From: Streptomyces sindenensis
Lineage (GTDB): Bacteria > Actinomycetota > Actinomycetes > Streptomycetales > Streptomycetaceae
Length of the DNA stretch: 64,000 nt
Assembly: GCF_014649035.1 (NCBI RefSeq)
Contig: NZ_BMSG01000006.1
Span: 186,001-250,000, forward strand
Reading direction: 5' to 3'
Shown: positions 27,720 through 36,285 of the stretch, one piece after another
Layout of the letters: each line of letters opens with the position of its first letter
How positions within the stretch are numbered: position 1 is the stretch's first letter
Translations under genes and position numbers: made by a program
The notes under the pieces: model-generated
Database searches by the model: none
The model's input: the letters and a program-made list of their open reading frames with translations, nothing else
What the model was told of the DNA's origin: nothing

Positions 27720-28400
27720 ATGACCATGGCCATCCGCGTGATGCTCGTCGACGACCAGGTGCTGCTGCGGACCGGCTTCCGGATGGTGCTCGCCGCCCAG
27801 CCCGACATGGAGGTCGTCGCCGAGGCCGGTGACGGGGCCGAGGCGATCGAGATGCTGCGGTCCACCGCCGTCGACGTGGTTCTGATGGACGTCCGCATGC
27901 CCCGGCTGGACGGCGTCGAGGCGACCCGCCGGATCTGCGCGCAGCAGAACCCGCCGAAGGTGCTCATCCTGACCACCTTCGACCTCGACGAGTACGCCTT
28001 CTCCGGGCTGAAGGCGGGGGCCAGCGGCTTCATGCTCAAGGACGTGCCGCCCGCCGAGCTGCTCGCCGCGATCCGTTCGGTGCACAGCGGCGACGCGGTC
28101 GTCGCCCCGTCCACCACCCGCCGGCTGCTCGACCGCTTCTCGCCGATGCTGCCCAGCGGCGAGAAGGAGCCGAAGAACAAGCACGTCGGCAAGCTCACCG
28201 AACGCGAACGGGAAGTCATGCTCCTGGTCGCCCAGGGCCTCTCCAACGGGGAGATCGCGGCCCGGCTCGTACTCTCCGAGGCCACGGTGAAGACGCACGT
28301 GGGCCGCATCCTCACCAAGCTGAACCTCCGCGACCGGGTCCAGGTCGTCGTCCTCGCCTACGAGACCGGTCTGGTCAGGGCCGGCGGCGGCGCGGGCTGA
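27720..28400 (+). CDS. Response regulator, NarL/LuxR family
   Basis: 226 residues. The receiver domain has the acidic pair in MLVDDQ and phospho-acceptor Asp57 in VLMDVRMPRLDG; the conserved Lys is in FMLKDVP. The C-terminal LuxR helix-turn-helix begins LTEREREVMLLVAQGLSNGE. It is the output partner of the upstream kinase. ATG 27720 and ATG 27726 are both possible starts. Targets cannot be read from the window; genes of unknown control nearby include nuoD-midA, divergent to the kinase. Confidence 0.94.
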   Translation: MTMAIRVMLVDDQVLLRTGFRMVLAAQPDMEVVAEAGDGAEAIEMLRSTAVDVVLMDVRMPRLDGVEATRRICAQQNPPKVLILTTFDLDEYAFSGLKAGASGFMLKDVPPAELLAAIRSVHSGDAVVAPSTTRRLLDRFSPMLPSGEKEPKNKHVGKLTEREREVMLLVAQGLSNGEIAARLVLSEATVKTHVGRILTKLNLRDRVQVVVLAYETGLVRAGGGAG

Positions 28401-28421
28401 GCTGGCGGGGAGGGCGGGGGC

Positions 28422-29534
28422 TCAGCGCAGGACGCCCTCCAGGAAGTCGCTGCCGAGCCGGGCGACGACCGTCAGGTCCAGCTGGTGCAGGACATAGCGG
28501 CCCCGGCGGCGCGTGGTGACCAGGCCCGCCTTCTTGAGCACCGAGAGATGCCGCGAGACCTCGGGCGCGGTGATGCTGTGCGATTCGGCCAGTTCGCCCG
28601 TGGTGTACGGGGAGCGGGCGAGGTTGCGGCACAGCCGCATCCGCATCGGGTGGGCCAGGGCCTCCATCCGGCGCTGGAGCTGTTCCACGGAGGCGGGCGA
28701 CGGCAGGTCGGGCAGCCGGACCGGGTAGTGGATCACGGGGCGCCAGTGGTGGGCGTGCAGCACGGTCAGGTGCGGCCAGCCGAAGCTGGTGGGGACGAGG
28801 GTGAGGCCGAGGCCGGCCTCCGGGGCGACGGCCGTGGTCCGGCCCTCGGTCAGCTTGTCGATGGTGATCCGCTCCGCGGCCTCGTCCACGGTCACGGCCG
28901 AGGAGACGGCACCGATCGCGTCGGCGAGCCCCTTGCGCCGCAGCAACTCCGTCTTGTGCCGGGCGTCGGCGACCAGCTGGACGGAGACCCGCCGCCAGGT
29001 GTCGGCGAAGAACGCCTGGTCGCAGTCCTCCAGGAGCCGCCTGATCCATCCGCGTACGGAGACGGGGTCGGCCAGCAGCCGCTTGGTGAACTCCACCTGG
29101 CGCGGTCCGCGTGCCGTCGCCATGTCCAGGGCCCGGGCCCGCATGGCCGGGTCCGTCAGCGGGGACCGGGCCTCCGCCCCGTACAGGCTGGAGCAGGTGA
29201 ACTCGGTGGCCGCGGCGACGAACCGCTCGTCGTCGAGCCGGTCCAGGATGTCCAGGTCCTCCGCGAGGGTCGCCCCGGTCCTGCCGTCGCCGCCGGGGAT
29301 GCCGGAGAACGGCAGGAAGATGTCGGCGAAGGTGTTCTGCCAGAGGAACTCCGCCTCCAGCAGCCGGTCCGCGAGGTCGGGCTCCAGGGCCGCGGCGGTC
29401 GCGGTGGTCCAGCCGTGCAGCCCCGGATGGTGGCCGGGCTCGGAGAGCGCATGCAGGGCGAGGCCCAGCTCGGCCAGGGGAGAGGTCGCGAATACGACGC
29501 GGTCGGCGGGGAGTCCCGCGATGTCTATGTGCAC
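28422..29534 (-). CDS. ArsR-like winged-helix transcriptional regulator with large N-terminal domain (DUF5937 type)
   Basis: 370 residues. The N-terminal ~270 residues form an unassigned domain. The C-terminal ~80 residues contain an ArsR winged helix (RMEALAHPMRMRLCRNLA, then TAPEVSRHLSVLKKAGLV as the recognition helix and RRRGRYVLHQLD as the wing). Such long ArsR-like regulators occur in many copies in Streptomyces. GTG 29534 is chosen because GGAGGGG lies 5 nt upstream; GTG 29540 overlaps that site. A 21-bp palindrome 45 bp upstream is a probable autoregulatory operator. Confidence 0.88.
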   Translation of the reverse strand: MHIDIAGLPADRVVFATSPLAELGLALHALSEPGHHPGLHGWTTATAAALEPDLADRLLEAEFLWQNTFADIFLPFSGIPGGDGRTGATLAEDLDILDRLDDERFVAAATEFTCSSLYGAEARSPLTDPAMRARALDMATARGPRQVEFTKRLLADPVSVRGWIRRLLEDCDQAFFADTWRRVSVQLVADARHKTELLRRKGLADAIGAVSSAVTVDEAAERITIDKLTEGRTTAVAPEAGLGLTLVPTSFGWPHLTVLHAHHWRPVIHYPVRLPDLPSPASVEQLQRRMEALAHPMRMRLCRNLARSPYTTGELAESHSITAPEVSRHLSVLKKAGLVTTRRRGRYVLHQLDLTVVARLGSDFLEGVLR

Positions 29535-29578
29535 GCTCACCCCTCCATAGTGGGGGTACGGTCCCGGGCCGACGTTCC

Positions 29579-29599
29579 GATTGACGGGGGCCGTCAATC
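29579..29599. promoter_or_regulatory. 21-bp perfect palindrome, candidate ArsR-family operator
   Basis: Arms GATTGACGG and CCGTCAATC flank a GGG centre with no mismatch. It lies in the 104-bp divergent gap between the ArsR-like regulator (start 29534) and the small gene at 29639. Size and position fit a winged-helix dimer operator controlling both directions. Confidence 0.65.
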
Positions 29600-29638
29600 A
29601 ACGCGCGGGCCCGCCACGAGCCGCGCAGGCTGAAAAGC

Positions 29639-29830
29639 ATGGACGCCATCCAGCAGCACCTGCTCGACACCTACCGCGCGGCCCAGCGGTCGGAGCCCGC
29701 GCCGCCGCCCCCGGGCCGCCACGACCGCACGGTCCTGCGCGACCTGTACAGACACTGGCTCACGCACCCCCCGACTTGCCGCACCGGCGCTTCCACCCCG
29801 TCCTGCCCTCCCACCCCGTCCGGCGTCTGA
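29639..29830 (+). CDS. Small hypothetical protein
   Basis: 63 residues starting MDAIQQHLLDTYRAAQRSEP, a helical N-terminus like that of small Streptomyces proteins of unknown function. The last ~20 residues are Pro/Thr/Ser-rich and the stop lies inside a dispersed repeat (see 29815-29840), so the C-terminus may have been rewritten by that element. Divergent from the ArsR-like regulator and downstream of its palindrome. Function unknown. Confidence 0.6.
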   Translation: MDAIQQHLLDTYRAAQRSEPAPPPPGRHDRTVLRDLYRHWLTHPPTCRTGASTPSCPPTPSGV

Positions 29831-29840
29831 GGACGGAACC
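29815..29840 (+). repeat. Dispersed repeat copy (CCGTCCGGCGTNTGAGGACGG family)
   Basis: CCCGTCCGGCGTCTGAGGAC followed by GGAACC matches the repeats at 54311-54340 and, in reverse, 54414-54441 with one change. It overlaps the 3' end of the small gene. It is a REP-like extragenic element. Confidence 0.75.
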
Positions 29841-29965
29841 CCGGGGTCCAGGGGCCCGCACGGAACACGGCCCCCCGGCGACCCGGGCCCCGGGCCCCCG
29901 GGCGTCCCGGAGGCTCCGCCCCGAACGAGGCCGCCCGCCCCCCCATGAGGCCATGAGGCCGCGGC

Positions 29966-31120
29966 CTACCGCAGCAACCCCACGAACCCCGCCACCGCAT
30001 CCCGTACATCCCCCGCCGACCACTCCAGCCCCGCGCCCCCCACCGTCACCTCGGTGAACGAGGTCCCCGGCGGCAGCCCCGCCCCGCCCGTCCCCGCGAA
30101 CCAGCGCCGGAACAGGGCCACCCCCGTCTCCTCCGCCTGCCGCACCGACGCCTCGTCCAGCACCTCCGTCCCGTACGGCAGCCACACCTGGAACTGATGC
30201 GTGTGCGGCGGCTCCGGATGCACCCGGAACCACGGCACCCCCGCCGCCGCGAACCCCTCCGCCAGCGCCCCGGCCACCACCTTCGCGTGGGCCACGTACG
30301 ACGGGAGGCGCGGCAGCTCCCGCTCGAGACCGATCAGCGCGGACAGCGCCGCCGGAAACTGCTGGAAGAGCTGGCCCCCGTACCGGTGACGCCACACCCG
30401 CGCCTCCTCCACCAGCGTCGCGGGTCCCGCCAGCACCGCCCCGGACAGCCCGTCCAGCGACTTGTAGAAGGACACGTACACGCTGTCCGCGAGCCCCGCG
30501 ATCTCCGGCAGCGCGCGCCCGAAGTGCGGTGCGCACTCCCACAGCCGCGCCCCGTCGAAGTGGACGACCGCGTCCCGCTCCCGGGCCGCGTCCACCACCG
30601 CCGTCAGCTCCTCCCAGGACGGCAGGACGAACCCGGCGTCCCGCAACGGCAGCTCCAGCATCAGCGTGCCGAACGGCTCGGGGAACCCCCGGACCTCCTC
30701 CGCGTCCGGCAGCCTCGGCTCCGACGTCGGATGCACCGTGCGCAGCCCGCTCACCACCCCCAGCGCCCCGCCCTCGTGCACCTCCGGGTGGGACAGGGGA
30801 TGCAGCGCCACCGTCGCGTTGCCCGTACGCCCCGCCCAGCACCGCAGCGCGACCTGCTGGGCCATCGTCCCGGTCGGGAAGAACGTCGCCGCCTCCATCC
30901 CCAGCAGCCCGGCCGCCCGCCGCTCCAGATCGGCGACGACCCCGCCCCCGTACACATCGGTCCAGTCGTCCGGATCGTGTACGGACGGGGCGTCGGCCGC
31001 CAGCGCCGCCAGCCGTTCGCCGAGCGTGCCGTCCGCGCCCACGCGGGCCAGCACCCGCCGCGCACCCCGCCACGCGGTCAGTCTGCGCCGCCGCTGCTCC
31101 TGCTCATCCATGGTCGCCAT
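29966..31120 (-). CDS. Threonine aldolase/beta-eliminating lyase family PLP enzyme
   Basis: 384 residues, fold-type I PLP enzyme. The Schiff-base lysine is in VSFYKSLDGLSGAVLAG, and FPTGTMAQQVALRCW and VVHFDGARLWECAPHF are typical of low-specificity threonine aldolases that split threonine or allo-threonine to glycine and acetaldehyde. ATG 31120 gives the longest reasonable start; ATG 31111 is possible. It is divergent from the pantothenate/NAD operon. Exact substrate unproven. Confidence 0.87.
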   Translation of the reverse strand: MATMDEQEQRRRRLTAWRGARRVLARVGADGTLGERLAALAADAPSVHDPDDWTDVYGGGVVADLERRAAGLLGMEAATFFPTGTMAQQVALRCWAGRTGNATVALHPLSHPEVHEGGALGVVSGLRTVHPTSEPRLPDAEEVRGFPEPFGTLMLELPLRDAGFVLPSWEELTAVVDAARERDAVVHFDGARLWECAPHFGRALPEIAGLADSVYVSFYKSLDGLSGAVLAGPATLVEEARVWRHRYGGQLFQQFPAALSALIGLERELPRLPSYVAHAKVVAGALAEGFAAAGVPWFRVHPEPPHTHQFQVWLPYGTEVLDEASVRQAEETGVALFRRWFAGTGGAGLPPGTSFTEVTVGGAGLEWSAGDVRDAVAGFVGLLR

Positions 31121-31181
31121 GGGACGATCATCACCCGGACCTCCGGCGGCGCGCCCGCGCGGTTCCGTCCCGCCCGGAAAG

Positions 31182-31198
31182 TTATCCACAGGCTGTGG
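31182..31198. promoter_or_regulatory. DnaA-box-like sequence overlapping a 13-bp palindrome
   Basis: TTATCCACA (31182-31190) equals the classical DnaA box and overlaps the perfect palindrome CCACAGGCTGTGG (31186-31198). It lies in the divergent gap between the threonine-aldolase-like gene and the DUF2520-panC operon. It may be an operator rather than a replication element; a single box is weak evidence for DnaA binding. Confidence 0.4.
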
Positions 31199-31288
31199 GC
31201 AGGGGCGGGGCTTCCCCGAAACGCTGGCGTAGCATGCAGAGAAGTCGTCCGGTACCCCCCGCGGACTGGAACGGAAGGCCATCGCCGC

Positions 31289-32239
31289 GTGAACGCATCA
31301 GTTTCGAAGGAACCCCTCGACGCGAGGGACCGCCCCGCCCGTCTCACGGTCGGCGTCGTCGGCGCGGGCCGGGTCGGGCCCGCCCTCGCCGCGTCGCTCC
31401 AGCTCGCCGGGCACCGCCCGGTCGCCGTGTCCGGCGTCTCCGACGCCTCCCGCCGCCGCGCCGCGGCCCTCCTCCCCGACGTGCCCCTGGTGGAGCCCGC
31501 CGAGGTGCTGGCCCGCGCCGAGCTGGTGCTCCTGACCGTCCCCGACGACGTGCTGCCCACGCTGGTCGAGGGCCTCGTCGAGACCGGCGCCGTCCGGCCG
31601 GGCCAGCTGCTCGTCCACACCTCCGGGCGGTACGGGGCGAAGGTGCTGGACCCCGCGCTGCGGGCCGGGGCGCTGCCGCTCGCGCTGCACCCCGCGATGA
31701 CGTTCACCGGCACCGCCGTCGACGTCCAGCGGCTCGCGGGCTGCTCCTTCGGCGTCACCGCTCCCGAAGGGCTGCGGCTCGCGGCCGAGGCGCTGGTCAT
31801 CGAGATGGGCGGCGAGCCCGAGTGGATCGCCGAGGAGGCGCGCCCGCTCTACCACGCCGCCCTCGCGCTGGGCGCGAACCACCTGGTCACCCTGGTCGCC
31901 CAGTCGATGGAGCTGCTGTCCAAGGCCGGGGTCACCGCTCCCGACCGGATGCTCGGCCCGCTGCTCGGTGCCGCCCTGGACAACGCCCTGCGTTCCGGCG
32001 ACGCCGCGCTGACCGGCCCGGTCGCCCGCGGGGACGCGGGCACGGTCGCCGCCCACATCGGCGAGCTGCGCACCCACGCCCCGCAGGCGGTGGCCGGATA
32101 TGTCGCGATGGCCCGCGCCACGGCCGACCGGGCGCTCGCCCACGGCCTGCTCAAGGCCGAGCTGGCCGAGGACCTCCTCGTCGTCCTGGCCGATCAGGAG
32201 CGCCGCCCCGGCGGCGCCGGACCGGGGGAGCCCCGATGA
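31289..32239 (+). CDS. Rossmann-fold/DUF2520 oxidoreductase-like protein, pantothenate operon
   Basis: 316 residues. The N-terminal dinucleotide-binding motif is [16 protein letters not shown]; the segment [14 protein letters not shown] followed by LHPAMTFTG is typical of the Rossmann-like plus DUF2520 pair. The C-terminal helical half resembles the dimerisation domain of 6-phosphogluconate/ketopantoate reductase-like enzymes. GTG 31289 has GGAAGG 10 nt upstream. It heads an operon with panC, so a ketopantoate-reductase-like role is attractive but unproven. Confidence 0.88.
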   Translation: MNASVSKEPLDARDRPARLTVGVVGAGRVGPALAASLQLAGHRPVAVSGVSDASRRRAAALLPDVPLVEPAEVLARAELVLLTVPDDVLPTLVEGLVETGAVRPGQLLVHTSGRYGAKVLDPALRAGALPLALHPAMTFTGTAVDVQRLAGCSFGVTAPEGLRLAAEALVIEMGGEPEWIAEEARPLYHAALALGANHLVTLVAQSMELLSKAGVTAPDRMLGPLLGAALDNALRSGDAALTGPVARGDAGTVAAHIGELRTHAPQAVAGYVAMARATADRALAHGLLKAELAEDLLVVLADQERRPGGAGPGEPR

Positions 32240-32307
32240 CGACCACCAGCGGGACCATGGCCGGCCGGGCGACCACCGGTCGTACGGGAGCGGGGGAGAC
32301 CCGATGA
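32236..32307 (+). CDS. Possible 23-codon coupling ORF between DUF2520 gene and panC
   Basis: ATG at 32236 overlaps the DUF2520 stop (ATGA), and the ORF's own stop overlaps the panC start (ATGA again at 32304). The ribosome-site/start region GGGGGAGCCCCGATGACG is nearly duplicated 68 bp later as GGGGGAGACCCGATGACG in front of panC. The peptide is Thr/Gly/Arg-rich and looks like a product of duplication; it may serve only to couple translation. Confidence 0.4.
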   Translation: MTTTSGTMAGRATTGRTGAGETR

Positions 32308-33323
32308 CGCGCACCACGCGTACCACCCTGCTGCGCACCGCCGCCGAGCTGGACGCGCTGCCCCGCCCGGCCGGGGCGGAGCGGGCCGTCGTCATGACGA
32401 TGGGCGCGCTGCACGACGGCCACGCCACCCTGATCCGCGCGGCCCGGGAGGCGGCGGGACCGGACGGCCAGGTCGTGGTCACCGTCTTCGTGAACCCGCT
32501 CCAGTTCGGCGAGGCCGCCGACCTGGACCGCTATCCGCGCACCCTGGACGCCGACCTGGAGACCGCCGCAGCCGCGGGCGCCGACGCGGTCTTCGCCCCC
32601 GGCGTCGACGAGGTCTACCCGGGCGGCGAACCCCAGGTCCGGATCACCGCGGGCCCCATGGGGGAGCGCCTCGAAGGCGCGTCCCGACCCGGCCACTTCG
32701 ACGGGATGCTCACCGTCGTCGCCAAGCTCCTCCACCTCACCCGCCCCGACGAGGCGTTCTACGGGCAGAAGGACGCCCAGCAGCTCGCCCTGATCCGGCG
32801 TATGGTCCGGGACCTGAATTTCGCCGTCCGGATCACCGGCGTCCCCACCGTCCGGGACGAGGACGGCCTCGCGCTCTCCAGCCGCAACCGTTTCCTCTCC
32901 CCGCAGGAGCGGCACACCGCCCTCGCCCTGCCCCGCGCCCTGTTCGCGGCCCAGGACCGGCTCGCCGCCCAGCAGGCCCTGCACGAGCGGGCCAAGGCCA
33001 CCGCACCCGGCGGCGACCGGGCCGCCGGGCTCAACCGGCTGGGCGAGGCCCGGGCCGCCGCCGACGCCCAGGCCGTGGCGCTGGCCCGGCCGAACGGGGC
33101 GCCCGCCGCCGTCCGCGCCGCCGCCCGGACGATCCTGGAGGAGGCCGCCGCCCGCGACCGGGTCCCGCTCGTCCTGGACTACCTGGCCCTGGTGGACCCG
33201 GCGGACTTCACCGAGATCCCGGACGACCGCGAGAGCGGGGAGGCGATTCTCGCCGTCGCGGCCCGGGTCGGGAACACCCGTCTCATCGACAACATCCCCC
33301 TCACCTTCGGAGCCCTGACGTGA
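32304..33323 (+). CDS. panC: Pantothenate synthetase
   Basis: 339 residues. ATP/pantoate-binding motifs are [36 protein letters not shown] in two adjoining parts, FYGQKDAQQ and the KMSKS-like [10 protein letters not shown]. It condenses pantoate and beta-alanine. A longer than usual internal Ala/Arg-rich segment (residues ~215-260) separates the two domains. The start ATG has GGGGGAG 6 nt upstream; the stop overlaps the nadB GTG. Confidence 0.95.
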   Translation: MTRTTRTTLLRTAAELDALPRPAGAERAVVMTMGALHDGHATLIRAAREAAGPDGQVVVTVFVNPLQFGEAADLDRYPRTLDADLETAAAAGADAVFAPGVDEVYPGGEPQVRITAGPMGERLEGASRPGHFDGMLTVVAKLLHLTRPDEAFYGQKDAQQLALIRRMVRDLNFAVRITGVPTVRDEDGLALSSRNRFLSPQERHTALALPRALFAAQDRLAAQQALHERAKATAPGGDRAAGLNRLGEARAAADAQAVALARPNGAPAAVRAAARTILEEAAARDRVPLVLDYLALVDPADFTEIPDDRESGEAILAVAARVGNTRLIDNIPLTFGALT

Positions 33324-35011
33324 CCGGAATACGGCTGACCGCCCCCGCCCCCGGCTGGGCCATCGACGCGGACGTCGTGGTGGTCGGTTCCGGCGTCGCC
33401 GGGCTCACCGCCGCGCTGCGGTGCGCCGCCGCCGGCCTGGACACCGTCGTCGTCACCAAGGCCCGGCTCGACGACGGCTCGACCCGCTGGGCCCAGGGCG
33501 GCATCGCCGCGGCGCTCGGCGAGGGCGACACCCCCGAGCAGCACCTCGACGACACCCTCGTCGCGGGCGCGGGCCTCTGCGACGAGGAGGCCGTGCGCAC
33601 CCTGGTCACCGAGGGCCCCGACGCCGTACGCCGGCTGATCACCACCGGCGCCCACTTCGACACCACCGACAGCGGCGCCATCGCGCTCACCCGCGAGGGA
33701 GGCCACCACCGCCGCCGCATCGCGCACGCGGGCGGCGACGCGACCGGCGCGGAGATCTCCCGCGCCCTGGTCGAGGCGGTCCGCGAAGCCGCCCTGCACA
33801 CCATCGAGAACGCCCTCGTCCTGGACCTGCTCACGGACGCCGAAGGCCGTACGGCGGGCGTCTCCCTGCACGTCATGGGCGAGGGGCAGCACGACGGCGT
33901 GGGCGCGGTCCGGGCCCCCTCGGTGGTCCTCGCCACCGGAGGGATGGGCCAGGTCTTCTCCGCCACCACCAACCCCTCCGTCTCCACCGGCGACGGCGTG
34001 GCGCTCGCGCTGCGGGCCGGGGCGGAGGTCTCCGACCTGGAGTTCGTCCAGTTCCACCCCACGGTCCTCTTCCTCGGCGCGGACTCCGAGGGCCAGCAAC
34101 CGCTGGTCTCCGAGGCCGTACGGGGCGAGGGCGCGCATCTCGTCGACGCCGACGGCGTCCGCTTCATGCTCGGACAGCACGAGCTGGCCGAGCTGGCCCC
34201 GCGCGACATCGTCGCCAAGGGCATCACGCGCCGCATGCACGAGAAGGGCGCCGAGCACATGTATCTCGACGCCCGGCACTTCGGGGCAGCCATGTGGGAG
34301 CAGCGCTTCCCCACCATCCTGGCCGCCTGCCGGTCCCACGGCATCGACCCGGTGACCGAGCCGATCCCGGTCGCCCCGGCCGCGCACTACGCCTCCGGCG
34401 GCGTCCGCACCGACCTGCGGGGCCGCACCACCGTCCCCGGCCTGTACGCCTGCGGCGAGGTCGCCTGCACCGGAGTCCACGGGGCCAACCGCCTCGCGTC
34501 CAACTCCCTGCTGGAGGGCCTGGTCTTCGCCGAGCGCATCGCCGCCGACATCGCCGAGGTCCGCCCGCCCCGCACGGAACCGGCCGGGGCCCCCCGGGCG
34601 GCGGGCGACCCCGTCCCGCTGCTGGCCCCCGAGGCCCGTACGGCGATCCAGCGCACGATGACGCGGGGCGCCGGAGTCCTGCGCTCCGCCGACTCCCTGG
34701 CCGCCGCCGCCGAGGAGCTGGAGACCCTGCACCGGGAGGCCGCCGCCGACGCGGCGGGGGACGGGGCCAAGGCGGTCGTCCCCGGGGTCGACGCCTGGGA
34801 GGTCACCAATCTGCTCCTGGTCTCCCGGGTCCTGGTCGCCGCCGCCCGGGAACGCGAGGAGACCCGCGGCTGTCACTGGCGCGAGGACCGGCCCGACCGC
34901 GACGACGCGCACGGCCGCCGCCACCTGGTCGTCCGCATCGCGCCGGACCGCACCCCGGTCGTCCACCGCACGGAGACCGCCGCATTCCCGCCCGTACGCC
35001 CCTCGGATTGA
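33320..35011 (+). CDS. nadB: L-aspartate oxidase
   Basis: 563 residues. The FAD-binding motif [15 protein letters not shown] is near residue 20, with [22 protein letters not shown] and the flavin-linked [20 protein letters not shown] region as in NadB/SdhA proteins. It oxidises aspartate to iminoaspartate for NAD synthesis. The GTG overlaps the panC stop by 4 bp. nadA is not in the window. A 206-bp repetitive gap follows before nadC. Confidence 0.95.
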   Translation: MTGIRLTAPAPGWAIDADVVVVGSGVAGLTAALRCAAAGLDTVVVTKARLDDGSTRWAQGGIAAALGEGDTPEQHLDDTLVAGAGLCDEEAVRTLVTEGPDAVRRLITTGAHFDTTDSGAIALTREGGHHRRRIAHAGGDATGAEISRALVEAVREAALHTIENALVLDLLTDAEGRTAGVSLHVMGEGQHDGVGAVRAPSVVLATGGMGQVFSATTNPSVSTGDGVALALRAGAEVSDLEFVQFHPTVLFLGADSEGQQPLVSEAVRGEGAHLVDADGVRFMLGQHELAELAPRDIVAKGITRRMHEKGAEHMYLDARHFGAAMWEQRFPTILAACRSHGIDPVTEPIPVAPAAHYASGGVRTDLRGRTTVPGLYACGEVACTGVHGANRLASNSLLEGLVFAERIAADIAEVRPPRTEPAGAPRAAGDPVPLLAPEARTAIQRTMTRGAGVLRSADSLAAAAEELETLHREAAADAAGDGAKAVVPGVDAWEVTNLLLVSRVLVAAAREREETRGCHWREDRPDRDDAHGRRHLVVRIAPDRTPVVHRTETAAFPPVRPSD

Positions 35012-35049
35012 GCAGACTGCTGGAAGCAGCCGCTCCGCCGCCCCGCGCG

Positions 35050-35190
35050 GAGCAGCACCGGCAACACGCAGCACCGGCAACACGCAGCCACAGCAACACG
35101 CAGCACCACCCGAAGCGCCACCCGAAGCACCAGCCGCACCACCCGCAACAACACCCGCACCACCCGAAGCACCAGCCGCACCCGCGCCAC
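35050..35190 (+). repeat. Low-complexity CA/CCG repeats between nadB and nadC
   Basis: The gap 35012-35217 contains CACCGGCAACACGCAG twice in tandem and CACCCGAAGCACCAGCCGCA twice, with many CACCC/GCAAC variants between. It is purine-poor on the + strand, has no ribosome site except the one for nadC, and is open in several frames without coding bias. Confidence 0.75.
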
Positions 35191-35217
35191 CCGCCACGTC
35201 CCCGAGGAGCCGACACC

Positions 35218-36285
35218 GTGAGCACGCCCGAAGAGAATCCGCGCCCCACTCCCGTGGACGTACCGCTGATCAGCGTCGGCGCGCCCGCATCGTCCGAGGC
35301 CCCGGAGGGCGGCTGCGGCGACGGCTGCGGTTGCGGCGACGGCTTCGACCCCGACGCCCTGGAGTGCGGCCTCGACCCCGCGCTCGCCCTGCTGCTGGCG
35401 GAGGCCGGCCTCGACCCCGTCCAGGTCGAGGACGTCGCGCATGTGGCGATCGAGGAGGACCTCGACGGCGGGGTGGACGTCACGACCGTGGCGACCGTCC
35501 CCGAGGACGCCGTGGTCACCGGTGACTTCACCGCCCGCGAGGCCGGCGTGGTCGCCGGGCTGCGGGTCGCCGAGGCGGTCCTGTCGATCGTCTGCACCGA
35601 GGAGTTCGAGGTCGAGCGGCATGTCGAGGACGGCGACCGGATCGTCCCCGGCCAGAGGCTGCTGACCGTCACCACCCGCACCCGGGACCTGCTGACCGGC
35701 GAGCGCAGCGCGCTGAACCTGCTCTGCCGCCTCTCGGGCATCGCGACCGCCACGCGCGCCTGGGCGGACGTGCTGGAGGGCTCCAAGGCCAGGGTCCGCG
35801 ACAGCCGCAAGACGACGGCGGGCCTGCGCGCCCTGGAGAAGTACGCGGTGCGCTGCGGCGGCGGCGTCAACCACCGGATGTCGCTCTCGGACGCGGCCCT
35901 GGTCAAGGACAACCACGTGATCGCCGCGGGCGGGGTCGCGGAGGCGTTCCGGAGGGTGCGCGCCGAGTTCCCCGAGCTGCCCATCGAGGTCGAGGTCGAC
36001 ACGCTGGAGCAGGTCCGCGAGGTGCTGGACGCGGGCGTCGACCTGATCCTGCTGGACAACTTCACCCCGGCCGAGACCGCCGAGGCGGTCGCCCTGGTCG
36101 ACGGCCGGGCGATCCTGGAGTCCTCGGGCCGCCTCACCCTCGACTCGGCCCGCGCCTACGCCGACGCGGGCGTCGACTATCTCGCGGTCGGCGCGCTCAC
36201 CCACTCCTCGCCGATCCTCGACATCGGCCTGGACTTCCGTGACGCGGACGCGACCCCCTCGGCCGAGGACGGGGCCGACGCCTGA
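35218..36285 (+). CDS. nadC: Nicotinate-nucleotide pyrophosphorylase (quinolinate phosphoribosyltransferase)
   Basis: 355 residues, longer than the usual ~290 because of an N-terminal extension of ~55 residues that contains a Gly/Cys cluster (GGCGDGCGCGDGF). The catalytic core has RDSRKTTAGLRALEKYAV, GGGVNHRMSLSDAALVKDNH, EVEVDTLEQ and LLDNFTP. It converts quinolinate and PRPP to nicotinate mononucleotide. GTG 35218 follows GAGGAG. The stop overlaps the coaX ATG (TGATG). The Cys tail might bind metal; no role is known. Confidence 0.95.
   Translation: MSTPEENPRPTPVDVPLISVGAPASSEAPEGGCGDGCGCGDGFDPDALECGLDPALALLLAEAGLDPVQVEDVAHVAIEEDLDGGVDVTTVATVPEDAVVTGDFTAREAGVVAGLRVAEAVLSIVCTEEFEVERHVEDGDRIVPGQRLLTVTTRTRDLLTGERSALNLLCRLSGIATATRAWADVLEGSKARVRDSRKTTAGLRALEKYAVRCGGGVNHRMSLSDAALVKDNHVIAAGGVAEAFRRVRAEFPELPIEVEVDTLEQVREVLDAGVDLILLDNFTPAETAEAVALVDGRAILESSGRLTLDSARAYADAGVDYLAVGALTHSSPILDIGLDFRDADATPSAEDGADA

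Noticed and set aside
27542-27832. 96-residue ORF bridging the kinase and regulator
   Set aside because: It is the repeat-rich spacer followed by the regulator in the wrong frame, with no ribosome site or family resemblance.
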